Assembly: GCA_964602515.1 (NCBI GenBank) | Contig: CAZRRJ010000010.1 | Coordinates: 1-64,000, forward strand | Length of the DNA: 64,000 nucleotides | Source of the DNA: Carboxylicivirga sp964602515 | GTDB taxonomy: Bacteria; Bacteroidota; Bacteroidia; Bacteroidales; Marinilabiliaceae | Reading direction: 5' to 3' | The notes under the pieces: model-generated | The model's database searches: none | Told to the model about the DNA's origin: nothing | Seen by the model: the letters and a program-made list of their open reading frames with translations, nothing else | Position numbers and translations under genes: made by a program | Shown: positions 28,271 to 37,644 of the stretch, in pieces | Layout of the letters: every line of letters begins with the position of its first letter | Numbering within the stretch: the stretch's first letter is position 1

Positions 28271-29764
28271 TTATTGTCCTGTTAACTTATCGGGAACAAC
28301 CTTTGCTTTTTTAAAAACGCGCTCTAGCTCCTCATCAGGGCGAATAATATTATAATTTTCCCAAAAGTCGTCGTCTGTCTCATCAATTTGGTCAGCAAGT
28401 ACATAGTTTGACTTAAACAGCTCTGACGATTTTAATCTCACTTTTTTATCTATCTGCCAATCACTAATTAGCAGTTCGGTTACTGCAGTGAATACAGAGT
28501 TTACTTTACTCCATTTATCATTAATCCTGACAATAATTTCACCATCAATACGATTTAAAATCCATTTGTCCTGATAAAATCTATAATCAATATAGTACTT
28601 GGCATGTAATGGTCTTACTTTTAGTTTTCTGGATGCTCTTCGTATAAGTGAACGTCCACTCGTTTTAAGTGCTTTTTTGGTCAAAGCAAATTCTGCTCTC
28701 ACTAATGCAAAACTTTTGGCATGTACATATAACACACCATTATAAAGTAGTGCTCCATTATCATTATAGGGTTTAAAATTTACTTTATACACAATTTCTT
28801 CATTCAATACATCCAACCCTGCATATATATATTTATATTGGTTGTTTTCTTTTGAAAAAAAATCATGATAACGGGCAATATCAACTCGTGAAAACTGAAA
28901 TGGGCCACCCTCTAATTTAAAATTAACCAAATCCATACTCTGCAAGTCATTCTTCTTTCGCCCTTTAATAAACTTAACACGCTCCATATCTGATGGATTC
29001 AGATAACTTGGTTTTATAATTTCTATTATTGCTTCAGATACCTGCACGTACTCTCCATCCTGACGAATGGATTCGCGAAAAAAACCATGCAACAAAGCCT
29101 GCTCATCCCAGTAGTTTTGCTTATATTTATTCTTAAGCATCCTGATAATCTCGTCGGGATCCTTATATGTAACTTCCACCTCTTTTAATCTTACTGTATT
29201 GGGCTGCAAAACAATTTCTAAGGTTGAATCAATTGCCGGAATATGCACCATTACAGAACGATACCCTAAAAATGAGAACACCAATACACTATCTGCATAA
29301 GCTGATGGTATTTTAAACTCAAATTCACCCTGAGAATTTGTTATAGTACCCAAAGGCTGATGTTGAACAGATACATTAACCAAAGGTAAAGGCACCTTAT
29401 TATTAGCATCTATAACATGACCATCAATCCTGATTGGTTGTTCTCCTTTTCCAGTATCAATACTCTCACTAATAATTATCTGGTCATTAATAAAAGCAAT
29501 TTTTACCTGACAGTTATTAAGTATCTCTTTAACAATTTCAAGTGGATGTACCCGAAAAAAATTAACGTTTAATATACTATCTCCAGGGATTGCATTAACA
29601 TCGTATGCAATATTTATATCCGTTTGACTGGCTAATGAATCTAAAAATGAAGAAAGTGTAATGGTCTTATAATTGGCTGTTATAAGTTGAGCTGACAGGT
29701 TAAATGATAAGCTTAAAAAAAAGTATAAAAAAAGAGTGTATTTGCTTATCAAGTTTTTCAGCAT
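28271..29764 (-). CDS. STN-domain and CarboxypepD_reg-like outer-envelope protein
   Basis: This 497-residue exported protein has a signal peptide (about residues 1-25), an STN domain (about 30-100) as in signal-transducing TonB receptors, a carboxypeptidase regulatory-like beta sandwich (about 112-190, IRIDGHVIDANNKVPLPLVNV) and a C-terminal part of about 300 residues that I cannot assign. The TonB plug and 22-strand barrel that normally follow STN are missing. It lies directly downstream of a FecR and an ECF sigma gene on the same strand, suggesting the surface or periplasmic input of that pair. Confidence 0.7.
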   Translation of the reverse strand: MLKNLISKYTLFLYFFLSLSFNLSAQLITANYKTITLSSFLDSLASQTDINIAYDVNAIPGDSILNVNFFRVHPLEIVKEILNNCQVKIAFINDQIIISESIDTGKGEQPIRIDGHVIDANNKVPLPLVNVSVQHQPLGTITNSQGEFEFKIPSAYADSVLVFSFLGYRSVMVHIPAIDSTLEIVLQPNTVRLKEVEVTYKDPDEIIRMLKNKYKQNYWDEQALLHGFFRESIRQDGEYVQVSEAIIEIIKPSYLNPSDMERVKFIKGRKKNDLQSMDLVNFKLEGGPFQFSRVDIARYHDFFSKENNQYKYIYAGLDVLNEEIVYKVNFKPYNDNGALLYNGVLYVHAKSFALVRAEFALTKKALKTSGRSLIRRASRKLKVRPLHAKYYIDYRFYQDKWILNRIDGEIIVRINDKWSKVNSVFTAVTELLISDWQIDKKVRLKSSELFKSNYVLADQIDETDDDFWENYNIIRPDEELERVFKKAKVVPDKLTGQ

Positions 29765-29865
29765 TCTTTTAAGGTGTTAAAGTAATTTAGCAAGAATAAC
29801 AATTTCTACAATGTATTGTTTGAATAGAGTTTCTTAAAAAAAACATATCTTCTTTTATTTTCAAT

Positions 29866-30849
29866 CTAAAACTGGGCTGAAATTAAATATTCATTATCGA
29901 CTTGTTGATATTTAAGATTAAATGATGTACAAACAGATTCCAACACATGGTTGAGGGAGTGGTGACTAAATGTGGCATTTAACACATCATCGTCAATATC
30001 TAAACTACGATCAATTACAATAGAAATATGATACACCTCTTCTATTGTTTTAAAAACATCTGACAAACTTGTATTCTTAAATTCAATTTCTTTGGTTTTC
30101 CAGGCTTTATAATTAGGTGTTAACACTTTAATTTTTTTTAAAGAATGAATAGACTTATTATATGCTACAGCATCTCCTGCCTCGAGTATAATATTATCTG
30201 AAGTTGCTTTTGATCCTACATTAACTTTTCCGGTTGATACTGTTACTTCACTATTCGTTGCGCCAGCATATGCTTTTACATTAAACGCTGTACCTAAAAC
30301 CTCCACATTCAGCTCTTCTGTTTCAATAATAAATGATTTAGTCTCATTTCGTACAACATCAAAAAAGGCTTCACCTGCTAAGCTCACTATTCGGCTATCA
30401 CCATCAAATACTTCAGGATATGTTAAAGTACTTCCCACATTCAAGTCTACCCTTGTTCCATCTGGAAGTTGTATCATTTTTATAGTACCTGTTGAGCAAA
30501 TCTTAATAACAGCAGGTTCACTGAAATAATTTCTTAAGAGAAATGTTGATGTTAATAAAAGCATTAACATAACTACTATAGCAACATAACGATACAAACG
30601 GATGATTTTATATTTAGTTTGTGTATTTGAAAACTTAGCTTTCACATTTATCCAGGCCGAATCCACATCAATCATGTTTATTTCTTGTGCATAATACGTT
30701 TCTCCCCATAATTCCTTCACTTGCTTTTCAATATCAGGATTTTTGACTAATTCTTTTTGCAATTCCTCATGTTCCCGGGGACTCAGCTCTCCTGAAACAT
30801 CCTTTGCCAAAAGACTCCAACTCACATGCCTGTTCTCTTTCTTCATCAT
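29866..30849 (-). CDS. FecR family anti-sigma regulator
   Basis: This 327-residue protein has a short cytoplasmic N-terminus (about 1-80, LLAKDVSGELSPREHEEL), one membrane helix (about 83-103) and a periplasmic FecR domain (about 115-215) with QLPDGTRVDLN and GEAFFDVVRN. A C-terminal DUF4974-like domain (about 255-325) contains FKNTSLSDVFKTIEEVY. It should hold the co-transcribed sigma factor inactive until a periplasmic signal arrives. The longest frame uses GTG; I chose ATG at 30849, 8 bp after the sigma stop. Confidence 0.9.
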   Translation of the reverse strand: MMKKENRHVSWSLLAKDVSGELSPREHEELQKELVKNPDIEKQVKELWGETYYAQEINMIDVDSAWINVKAKFSNTQTKYKIIRLYRYVAIVVMLMLLLTSTFLLRNYFSEPAVIKICSTGTIKMIQLPDGTRVDLNVGSTLTYPEVFDGDSRIVSLAGEAFFDVVRNETKSFIIETEELNVEVLGTAFNVKAYAGATNSEVTVSTGKVNVGSKATSDNIILEAGDAVAYNKSIHSLKKIKVLTPNYKAWKTKEIEFKNTSLSDVFKTIEEVYHISIVIDRSLDIDDDVLNATFSHHSLNHVLESVCTSFNLKYQQVDNEYLISAQF

Positions 30850-30857
30850 TCTCACAA

Positions 30858-31442
30858 TTAAAGTATTACCAAAAATACTAGTGTTGCCAGCAATTGTTTT
30901 TTTAAGGGTTTTAACTGTTCCCTTAAATACTTTAGTGCTTTACCCATTTGCACTTCAACTGTTTTTGGCGATATATTTAACTTTTCTGCAATTTCTCTGT
31001 ACTTCAAACCATCCATACGGCTCATTTTAAAAATCCGGCGGCGTTGTTCTGGCAGTTCATCAATAACTCTATTTATCTGTTGTAAATACACATTTTCATT
31101 AAATGTAAGCCATCCCCCCTCGTTAATACCTTCATTTTCCTTCTCATACTCCCGAACAACTTGCCTGTGCTTTAGCTCATTTGTACATTTATTACGAACC
31201 GATACAACTAAAAATCCTCTTAAAGATCTTATTTCCATTGATGCCCTGTTCTCCCACAACTTAACAAAAACACCCTGCACCACATTCTCTGATAAATCCC
31301 TGTCCAACAAATACTTTTGCGCCAATAATACTAAATGAGGATAGTAATTTCTAAATACCATTTCAAACGCACGCTCGTCACCTGCTTTCACTTTTTGTAA
31401 AAGCACATCTTCATTTTCAAGAAAAGTGGATAATCCGGTCAT
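30858..31442 (-). CDS. ECF RNA polymerase sigma factor
   Basis: This 194-residue protein has sigma-70 region 2 (about 25-90, FEMVFRNYYPHLVLLAQKYL) and region 4 (about 125-180, IDELPEQRRRIFKMSRMDGLKYREIAEKLNISPKTVEVQM, here given as its two key parts ELPEQRRRIF and YREIAEKLNIS). It belongs to the Bacteroidota ECF type that pairs with FecR. The C-terminus ends in a hydrophobic stretch (LLATLVFLVIL). It is the first gene of a three-gene unit with FecR and an STN-domain protein. Confidence 0.92.
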   Translation of the reverse strand: MTGLSTFLENEDVLLQKVKAGDERAFEMVFRNYYPHLVLLAQKYLLDRDLSENVVQGVFVKLWENRASMEIRSLRGFLVVSVRNKCTNELKHRQVVREYEKENEGINEGGWLTFNENVYLQQINRVIDELPEQRRRIFKMSRMDGLKYREIAEKLNISPKTVEVQMGKALKYLREQLKPLKKQLLATLVFLVIL

Positions 31443-31530
31443 TTACGATTGGTTTATTAAAGGACAGTTAAATTCTTTTTTTCCCTTATCCAATTTACAA
31501 CTTTTTTAATCTGATTGGCGATATTAATAT

Positions 31531-33102
31531 CTATTCCGCCCTCCATTCAAAAGTAGTAGCCAAGGCAGCATGATCGGAAGGAAAACCCAAAGGATGGTCG
31601 TTTATTAAGAAACTATTTATCGGGGCTATTTTTTCTCCTTTGTAGAAGATATAATCAATGCGATTTGAAACAACATTATCAGACCGGAGTGACCATGTTT
31701 TTCCTAAGTATTTGGTTTCATCAGGATACAATTGACGAAAACTATCGATATAACCGCCTGCTTCCAACGCCTTCGTTACCGGAAATGCAATGGTTAAATT
31801 TCTATAGTTTGCATGGTTATTATTTGTCCAGTCAAGATGAGAACCACTATTAAAATCACCCGCAAAAATAATTGGAGCTATATTCGCTTTCAGGGTCAAT
31901 TGACGTAATTCACTTAAAATAAACCGGATCTCTTTGCCCCGAGTTCTTTCTTCCATTATTAAAATGGTATCTTCAATTGCTGCTCCACTTCTAATATACT
32001 CATCTATTTGAGGCTCATCACTCAAAAACACCGGACATGTTAATACGCTTTTGTCTACATCTAATTCAAGCTCAATGCATCCAATATTTTCGGCACGATA
32101 TAAATTATGACTTTCACCCATCGGATATAGGCTTAGCATGTTAAGTTTTTCACTGCGGTAATACAAGGTATAATCTAAAGCATCAGCAATAACAGGCCCC
32201 GATTCATTTGCTTCCTGTAGAATTATAATATCCGGTCTTGCTCCTTTTATCACCTCAATTACCCGTCTTACTCCAACATATTTACCATCATGAATGCCTC
32301 CATCCCATATATTCCATGTCAATACGGTTAACTGTTCTTTAAATTTTGCTTTTTTAATTTTATTACTGCCTTTTTTGTGATACAGTGTTTTTATTTCAAC
32401 TGGACTTAATTGTCTCGACCACATTGCCAAATCATCAAGCTGCCCATTAAATAAATCCGTTGTTACTTGTTCTGAAACAGGACTGCATCCAATATTCAAT
32501 GGAATACTATCAAGTTTCATCTGGTTTTTCCAAACAGAATACACTGCCACATTTTTTCCATCGTAATACAGGCGTGCTTCTTGCTTACTCGAATTATAAC
32601 TGAAAACCAAATGATGCCATTTTCCATCATCAATAGCTTGTTTTTTTGTTGGCCGATAGGTCCATTTCTTTATTTCATCACCAAATTGCCACCCCCATGC
32701 TCCATTACTTTGAGCAATAATCCTCCATCCGTACAAACCAGATGTATTGTTTTTTTCTTGTGATAGAATAGTGTATTCCTGATCATCTCCGGCATGTTTT
32801 TTTACGCGTATTGCAATAGTAAAACCATCGTAATCGTTAAGTGAGAATGGGTTTTTAAATTTTAAAGTCAATGGTTTTCGGGATATAGAATGTAAAGACA
32901 GATCTAGGCTTGTATCATTTTTCTCGTAATTGTAGCCAACGGTCTGGGGTCCAAACACTGCTATTTTGGAAAGACCTTTATTATGAATATTGTTATTAAA
33001 ATCATATGTCAGAAGAGGTCGCCCTATATGCACATCATCCTGACAAGCAATCAGTAATAACACATAAACCAGTCCAAAAACTAAATATTTCAAAAATGTC
33101 AT
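31531..33102 (-). CDS. Lipoprotein with LamG-like and endonuclease/exonuclease/phosphatase domains
   Basis: This 523-residue lipoprotein (lipobox LLIAC, about residue 20) has a concanavalin A/LamG-like domain (about 60-245, DGKWHHLVFSYNSSKQEARL) and an endonuclease/exonuclease/phosphatase domain (about 258-520). All EEP motifs are visible: LTWNIWDGG, IILQEANE, FAGDFNSGSHLDW, RIDYIFYKG and PSDHAALATTF. Substrates of this superfamily include nucleic acids, phospholipids and inositol phosphates, so the activity is open. Its ATG overlaps the stop of the upstream hybrid kinase by four bases, indicating co-translation with that sensor. Confidence 0.82.
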   Translation of the reverse strand: MTFLKYLVFGLVYVLLLIACQDDVHIGRPLLTYDFNNNIHNKGLSKIAVFGPQTVGYNYEKNDTSLDLSLHSISRKPLTLKFKNPFSLNDYDGFTIAIRVKKHAGDDQEYTILSQEKNNTSGLYGWRIIAQSNGAWGWQFGDEIKKWTYRPTKKQAIDDGKWHHLVFSYNSSKQEARLYYDGKNVAVYSVWKNQMKLDSIPLNIGCSPVSEQVTTDLFNGQLDDLAMWSRQLSPVEIKTLYHKKGSNKIKKAKFKEQLTVLTWNIWDGGIHDGKYVGVRRVIEVIKGARPDIIILQEANESGPVIADALDYTLYYRSEKLNMLSLYPMGESHNLYRAENIGCIELELDVDKSVLTCPVFLSDEPQIDEYIRSGAAIEDTILIMEERTRGKEIRFILSELRQLTLKANIAPIIFAGDFNSGSHLDWTNNNHANYRNLTIAFPVTKALEAGGYIDSFRQLYPDETKYLGKTWSLRSDNVVSNRIDYIFYKGEKIAPINSFLINDHPLGFPSDHAALATTFEWRAE

Positions 33103-36100
33103 ATATTTTGTTTTGATTGCTCAAACCCCTCTACATCAACAGCTTTATTTGTACTTAGTTCTTGTAAAACAATCTCCAACTCCCTACTTAACTCGTTAAA
33201 ATGCTTGTTAAAAGTTGGTTTCTCATTTTTATAATCATACTCTGCTTTAATAGCAAGATCGTATAAGAGCGGTGCCGATATTGTACCTGCAATACCTTTA
33301 AACGAATGTAGCATCCGTTCCGCTACATCACGTTCTCTTTCTCTTACTTCATTAAATTCTATAATAAAATTCAGGTGATCAAAGTAAAACCGTTGCAATA
33401 GTCGTTTAAAAAAGTCCCATCTGTTTGCAAAACGTTTAACACCATCATTAACATTAATACCTTTTATGGATGGCAAGCCATCTTTATTGTCTTCTATCTC
33501 AATCATAGGCTCATCTTTTATAGCGATTGGCTTTCTTTTTATGAGCTTCCCTCCCTGTCTTTTTTCAACCCACTTCAGTATCTTTTTATAAACCTGTTCC
33601 GGATCTATTGGTTTAGCGATCATATCAACCATACCGGCATTTAAATACCTCTTTTTTGTACCTCCAATAGCATCAGCTGTCATAGCAATAATTGGCAGTT
33701 CTGTATGCTCTTTCATAGATAAAATACCTTTAGTTGCATCAAAACCATCCATAACCGGCATTTGAATATCCATCAGAACCAAATCATAATAATTAACCCC
33801 ACAATCCTTTACAGCTTGTATGGCTTCTTCTCCATTTGACACAACATCAACATGAACTCCAGCCAGTTCGAGCAGTTCAATTCCAATTTGTTTATTTGTT
33901 TCATTATCTTCTACAAGCAAAATAACTACTTCTGACTTTTTCCTCAACTCATTAAGGTAAAGTCCCGGTTCTTTCTTACGCCATGGTAATTTTGTTTTTT
34001 CCTTACCAAATGCTTCAAGGCAAGCATCGTGTAAAGTTGAAAAGTTGACTGGTTTAACAATAGAACCAATAGCATTATCATTAATAAAGCTTTGCAAATC
34101 ATCTTCTTGATTAAAAGCTCCAACCAAAACCAGCATTGGTAATTTTTGCACATTATTAGCATGTAAATCCTCAACTGCATGCGGTAATTTATTACCTGCA
34201 ATACTCCAGTCTGCAATAATCAGGTCAATTGAATTATCCTGCCGCCCTTCTACAAGCTTAAGAATAGCAGAGTCGCATCGACGCACTAATGTTACTTTAA
34301 ATTTGAGTAACTCCAGCATATCTTTTATCATCGAAGAAGTTGTAGGATGATTATCTAGAACTAAAACCCGCTTGCCTTCAAGATCCTTTGGTGGTATTAA
34401 TAAATCTCGTTTTTGTGTTTTTTGTTTTCCAACTTTTAAAGTAAAGAAGAATGAACTTCCCTCACCATACTCACTTTCTACCCAAATTCGCCCTCCCATA
34501 AGACTCGACAAACGCTTACATATAGCTAAGCCAAGTCCTGTACCGCCATATTTTCTTGTAGTCGATACATCAGCTTGAGAAAATGAGTCGAAAAGAAATT
34601 CCTTTAAATCATCTTTAATTCCAATACCAGAATCTTTAACTTCAAAAAGTAATTCCACCTCATTATCATCTTCCTGAAGCACAAGCACACTGGTTATAAT
34701 CTCTCCTTTATTTGTAAATTTTACAGCATTATTAACAAGATTAACCAATATTTGTGTTACTCTTAACGGGTCTCCAATTAAATTAAGTGGTACATCAGCA
34801 TGTAAAGCATAAATAAATTCCAATCCTTTTTCATGTGTTTTGTAAGCCACCATATTACTCAAATCATCAAATACTTCCTCCAGATCATAATCAATTTCTT
34901 CGAGAACAAGCTTCCCTGCTTCAATTTTTGAAAAATCAAGTATATCATTAATAATACCTAACAAAGCCTTTGAACTTCCCTGAATCTTGCGCAAATAATC
35001 ACCTTGCCCGGGATTTACTTCTTTTTCAATAGCAAGGTGAGTCCAGCCTACAATAGCATTCATGGGTGTTCTGATTTCATGACTCATCCGGGCCAAAAAA
35101 TCACTTTTTGCACGTGTGGCTGCTTCAGCATCATCTTTAGCTTCTTTTAACAGTACTGCATCGTTCTCTTTTGCAATGGCAATACCTAGAGTAACTGTAT
35201 AGGCTCTAAAGATGGCGCGGTGTGACTCTGACCATGGCATACCTTTATCTGTATTACCAAATCCAATAAATCCCCAAAATATATCACGTGCAAAAACAGG
35301 AACAACTAAAAGGCTATCCAGCCCAAGTTCATTAAAAAGATACTGTTCTTCTTCTATAAAGTCGTCTTTAAAACCATTTATATCTTTTTTATCAGATAAG
35401 GCATGAAACCACCTTGAACCAATCTGAGGATAGCTTATTGCCTGTAATTCAGGCCTAACAACGGCATCTATTTTATCTTTCTGCCATTCATACAAATGCG
35501 TTGTAGTTAGTTGTTTTCCTTCTTCTGTCTTATCATTTTTGAAGATAAAAGATTGATCTACCATTGCACTTTGTGCTACAATACGCAACGATTTTTTTAT
35601 TGCTTCTTCAGAATCCTGATTAACAATCAGCTCTTTAACAGCTTCTGCTACACCTTCAAGAAAACGATCCCTCATCATTACCTCGGAAATAGCTTCTTTT
35701 GTTGCTGTTATATCTATCATTACGCCTTGTAGATAACTTCCGCCGTCACCTTGTTTAACCGACATGCCTTTTTCGTGCAACCAACGCATTTCTCCCTTTA
35801 CATCTTCGATACGATACTCAACTTCATAAGCATGATTCCTGGCAACAGCTTGCTTAATAGTATCCAATACATGCTCGCGATCATTCTCAAAAATAAGATT
35901 TGTAAAAGCCTGAACTCCATCAAGAAAACTCTCTGACTCAAAACCTGTTACTTTACCAAAACCACTACTTAAAAAAAGCATTGTGCGACTATCATCAAGT
36001 AATCCTGTATATACAATGCCCGGTACATTGGTTACAATATTCCTGTAATTTTCTCTACTTCGTTCTAATTCTCGTAATGCTTTGTTTAATTCTGTAATAT

Positions 36101-37436
36101 CAGTAGATATTCCGCAAACGGCTTGTATTTCACCTCGTTTATTTCGTATTGGAAACTTGTTCGACAAGAAATAACGCTTACCTGCCCTCAATTCAATCTC
36201 TTCCTCAAGATGAACAGGCACACCACTACTAATAACTTGTAAATCAACCTCCCTCCACTGATCCACAGGTTCTTTAGAGAATAAAACATCATCTTTCTTT
36301 CCTATTACATCTTCTTCATTGAGTCCAACCTCATCGCACCAATTCTGATTAACCAGGGAATAACGTCCTTCCAAATCCTTAACATAGATGAGTGCCTTAC
36401 TGTTATTAATTATATCATCTAATAAACGGCGATTGTCCTCTATAGCCGTCTCTGCATGACGGCGCTTACGCTCATCTGAGGTAATGGTAAAAATGAAAAA
36501 CCTTAAAACTAACAGACCTGCGATGATAGCAACAATAACCAGAATGCCTAAAAATTTTAAGCTTAACTCTCCCCATTTCTGAAGCATTCTGGACTGAATT
36601 TTTGATGCTAACCCTGCTTTTTCTTCAATAACGAGAGCATTATTGCGTAAAGAAATTCTTACACTTCTCATTTCATTAACCAGATCAATTGTACGCAATA
36701 TTGTTTGTTCATAATGGCGTAAATCAGCACGAAAATGCTTCATATACCTACGGGCATCAATATTATTTATCTGGTTTTCAATAACAAATGTCAAATTAAG
36801 TGTCCTGTCAAACCAGGCTTCAATAGAATCTTGTTCTGTAACAGCACTATGAGTAAAATCAATACGCGTTTGCAGAGCACGAATACCCAACATTAATGCA
36901 TGTGCCTTATTGTATTTTTGAAACGCTTCAGTATGAGCTTTCTTATTTCTATCCAACCATTTCTCAAGCAAATACTTTTGTCTAAGTTCCTCTTCTGTTA
37001 TTGACAAATAAATGCTATCTGTTTTAAAAATAAGTTTATTCCAGTGATTATGAAGTGAAGCATATAATTTAAAATCTTTATTAAATGCTGTGATATGATC
37101 AAGCATTGGTGTTAGGATTTTCTTCGTTTCGGCATTAGCCTCTGATTGATTTATTTCCTGCAGTGTAGAGCTAATCTCAATTGTTAAAGAATCTACAATA
37201 TGAATCAAGGTTGTATCTCCATTTATATGTGCCTGTTTTTCACTTAACCTTAATTGATAGATATGATCTTGAAGTTGATTTACTTGCTCTGTACTTTCCA
37301 CTACAAAAGATAATCGCCGAATACCCCTGATACTTAAAAAAGATACTACAGACATTATTAAGATAATGATTACAAAAGCAATCACCACTTTTCTTTGAAT
37401 TGAATCAGCTACTCCTTTTAAGCGAAATTGCCCCAT
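33099..37436 (-). CDS. Hybrid sensor histidine kinase with two receiver domains and HPt
   Basis: This 1445-residue membrane sensor has two membrane helices (about 17-35 and 297-318) around a helical periplasmic region of about 260 residues. Two PAS domains (about 335-580), a GAF-like domain (about 600-770) and HisKA with the phospho-histidine H786 (SHEIRTPMNA) follow. The ATPase domain shows NLVNNAVKFTNKG, DSGIGI and GGTGLGLAI. Two receivers follow; the second has phospho-acceptor D1223 (LVLMDIQMPVMDG), while the first has LIIADWSIAG. The HPt domain has H1377 (MLHSFKGIAG). No separate response regulator with DNA-binding output is adjacent, so output must be elsewhere. It overlaps the LamG-EEP gene by four bases. 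Confidence 0.9.
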   Translation of the reverse strand: MGQFRLKGVADSIQRKVVIAFVIIILIMSVVSFLSIRGIRRLSFVVESTEQVNQLQDHIYQLRLSEKQAHINGDTTLIHIVDSLTIEISSTLQEINQSEANAETKKILTPMLDHITAFNKDFKLYASLHNHWNKLIFKTDSIYLSITEEELRQKYLLEKWLDRNKKAHTEAFQKYNKAHALMLGIRALQTRIDFTHSAVTEQDSIEAWFDRTLNLTFVIENQINNIDARRYMKHFRADLRHYEQTILRTIDLVNEMRSVRISLRNNALVIEEKAGLASKIQSRMLQKWGELSLKFLGILVIVAIIAGLLVLRFFIFTITSDERKRRHAETAIEDNRRLLDDIINNSKALIYVKDLEGRYSLVNQNWCDEVGLNEEDVIGKKDDVLFSKEPVDQWREVDLQVISSGVPVHLEEEIELRAGKRYFLSNKFPIRNKRGEIQAVCGISTDITELNKALRELERSRENYRNIVTNVPGIVYTGLLDDSRTMLFLSSGFGKVTGFESESFLDGVQAFTNLIFENDREHVLDTIKQAVARNHAYEVEYRIEDVKGEMRWLHEKGMSVKQGDGGSYLQGVMIDITATKEAISEVMMRDRFLEGVAEAVKELIVNQDSEEAIKKSLRIVAQSAMVDQSFIFKNDKTEEGKQLTTTHLYEWQKDKIDAVVRPELQAISYPQIGSRWFHALSDKKDINGFKDDFIEEEQYLFNELGLDSLLVVPVFARDIFWGFIGFGNTDKGMPWSESHRAIFRAYTVTLGIAIAKENDAVLLKEAKDDAEAATRAKSDFLARMSHEIRTPMNAIVGWTHLAIEKEVNPGQGDYLRKIQGSSKALLGIINDILDFSKIEAGKLVLEEIDYDLEEVFDDLSNMVAYKTHEKGLEFIYALHADVPLNLIGDPLRVTQILVNLVNNAVKFTNKGEIITSVLVLQEDDNEVELLFEVKDSGIGIKDDLKEFLFDSFSQADVSTTRKYGGTGLGLAICKRLSSLMGGRIWVESEYGEGSSFFFTLKVGKQKTQKRDLLIPPKDLEGKRVLVLDNHPTTSSMIKDMLELLKFKVTLVRRCDSAILKLVEGRQDNSIDLIIADWSIAGNKLPHAVEDLHANNVQKLPMLVLVGAFNQEDDLQSFINDNAIGSIVKPVNFSTLHDACLEAFGKEKTKLPWRKKEPGLYLNELRKKSEVVILLVEDNETNKQIGIELLELAGVHVDVVSNGEEAIQAVKDCGVNYYDLVLMDIQMPVMDGFDATKGILSMKEHTELPIIAMTADAIGGTKKRYLNAGMVDMIAKPIDPEQVYKKILKWVEKRQGGKLIKRKPIAIKDEPMIEIEDNKDGLPSIKGINVNDGVKRFANRWDFFKRLLQRFYFDHLNFIIEFNEVRERERDVAERMLHSFKGIAGTISAPLLYDLAIKAEYDYKNEKPTFNKHFNELSRELEIVLQELSTNKAVDVEGFEQSKQNI

Positions 37437-37617
37437 CTTAATTTTTAATTTTACCAGCCTATCATCCTGAGATTTACATAAAATAAACTATGACATAATT
37501 TAAAATTGATTTCAGGTTATTAGTTTCTAAAGATAATAACAAATTTTAATCTCTTAAAGAACTACTATTTCTGAAACAGATTTATCGCCCGGAAGTTTAT
37601 CTTTAATGTGTCTTTAT

Positions 37618-37625
37618 TACTTTTG
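37618..37625 (+). promoter_or_regulatory. Candidate -7 box (TACTTTTG) for the GHL10 gene
   Basis: TACTTTTG fits TAnnTTTG and lies 19 bp before the ATG. The -33 region shows only a GTTT at about the right distance. Confidence 0.4.
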
Positions 37626-37644
37626 AGTCTTAAATATAAATACT

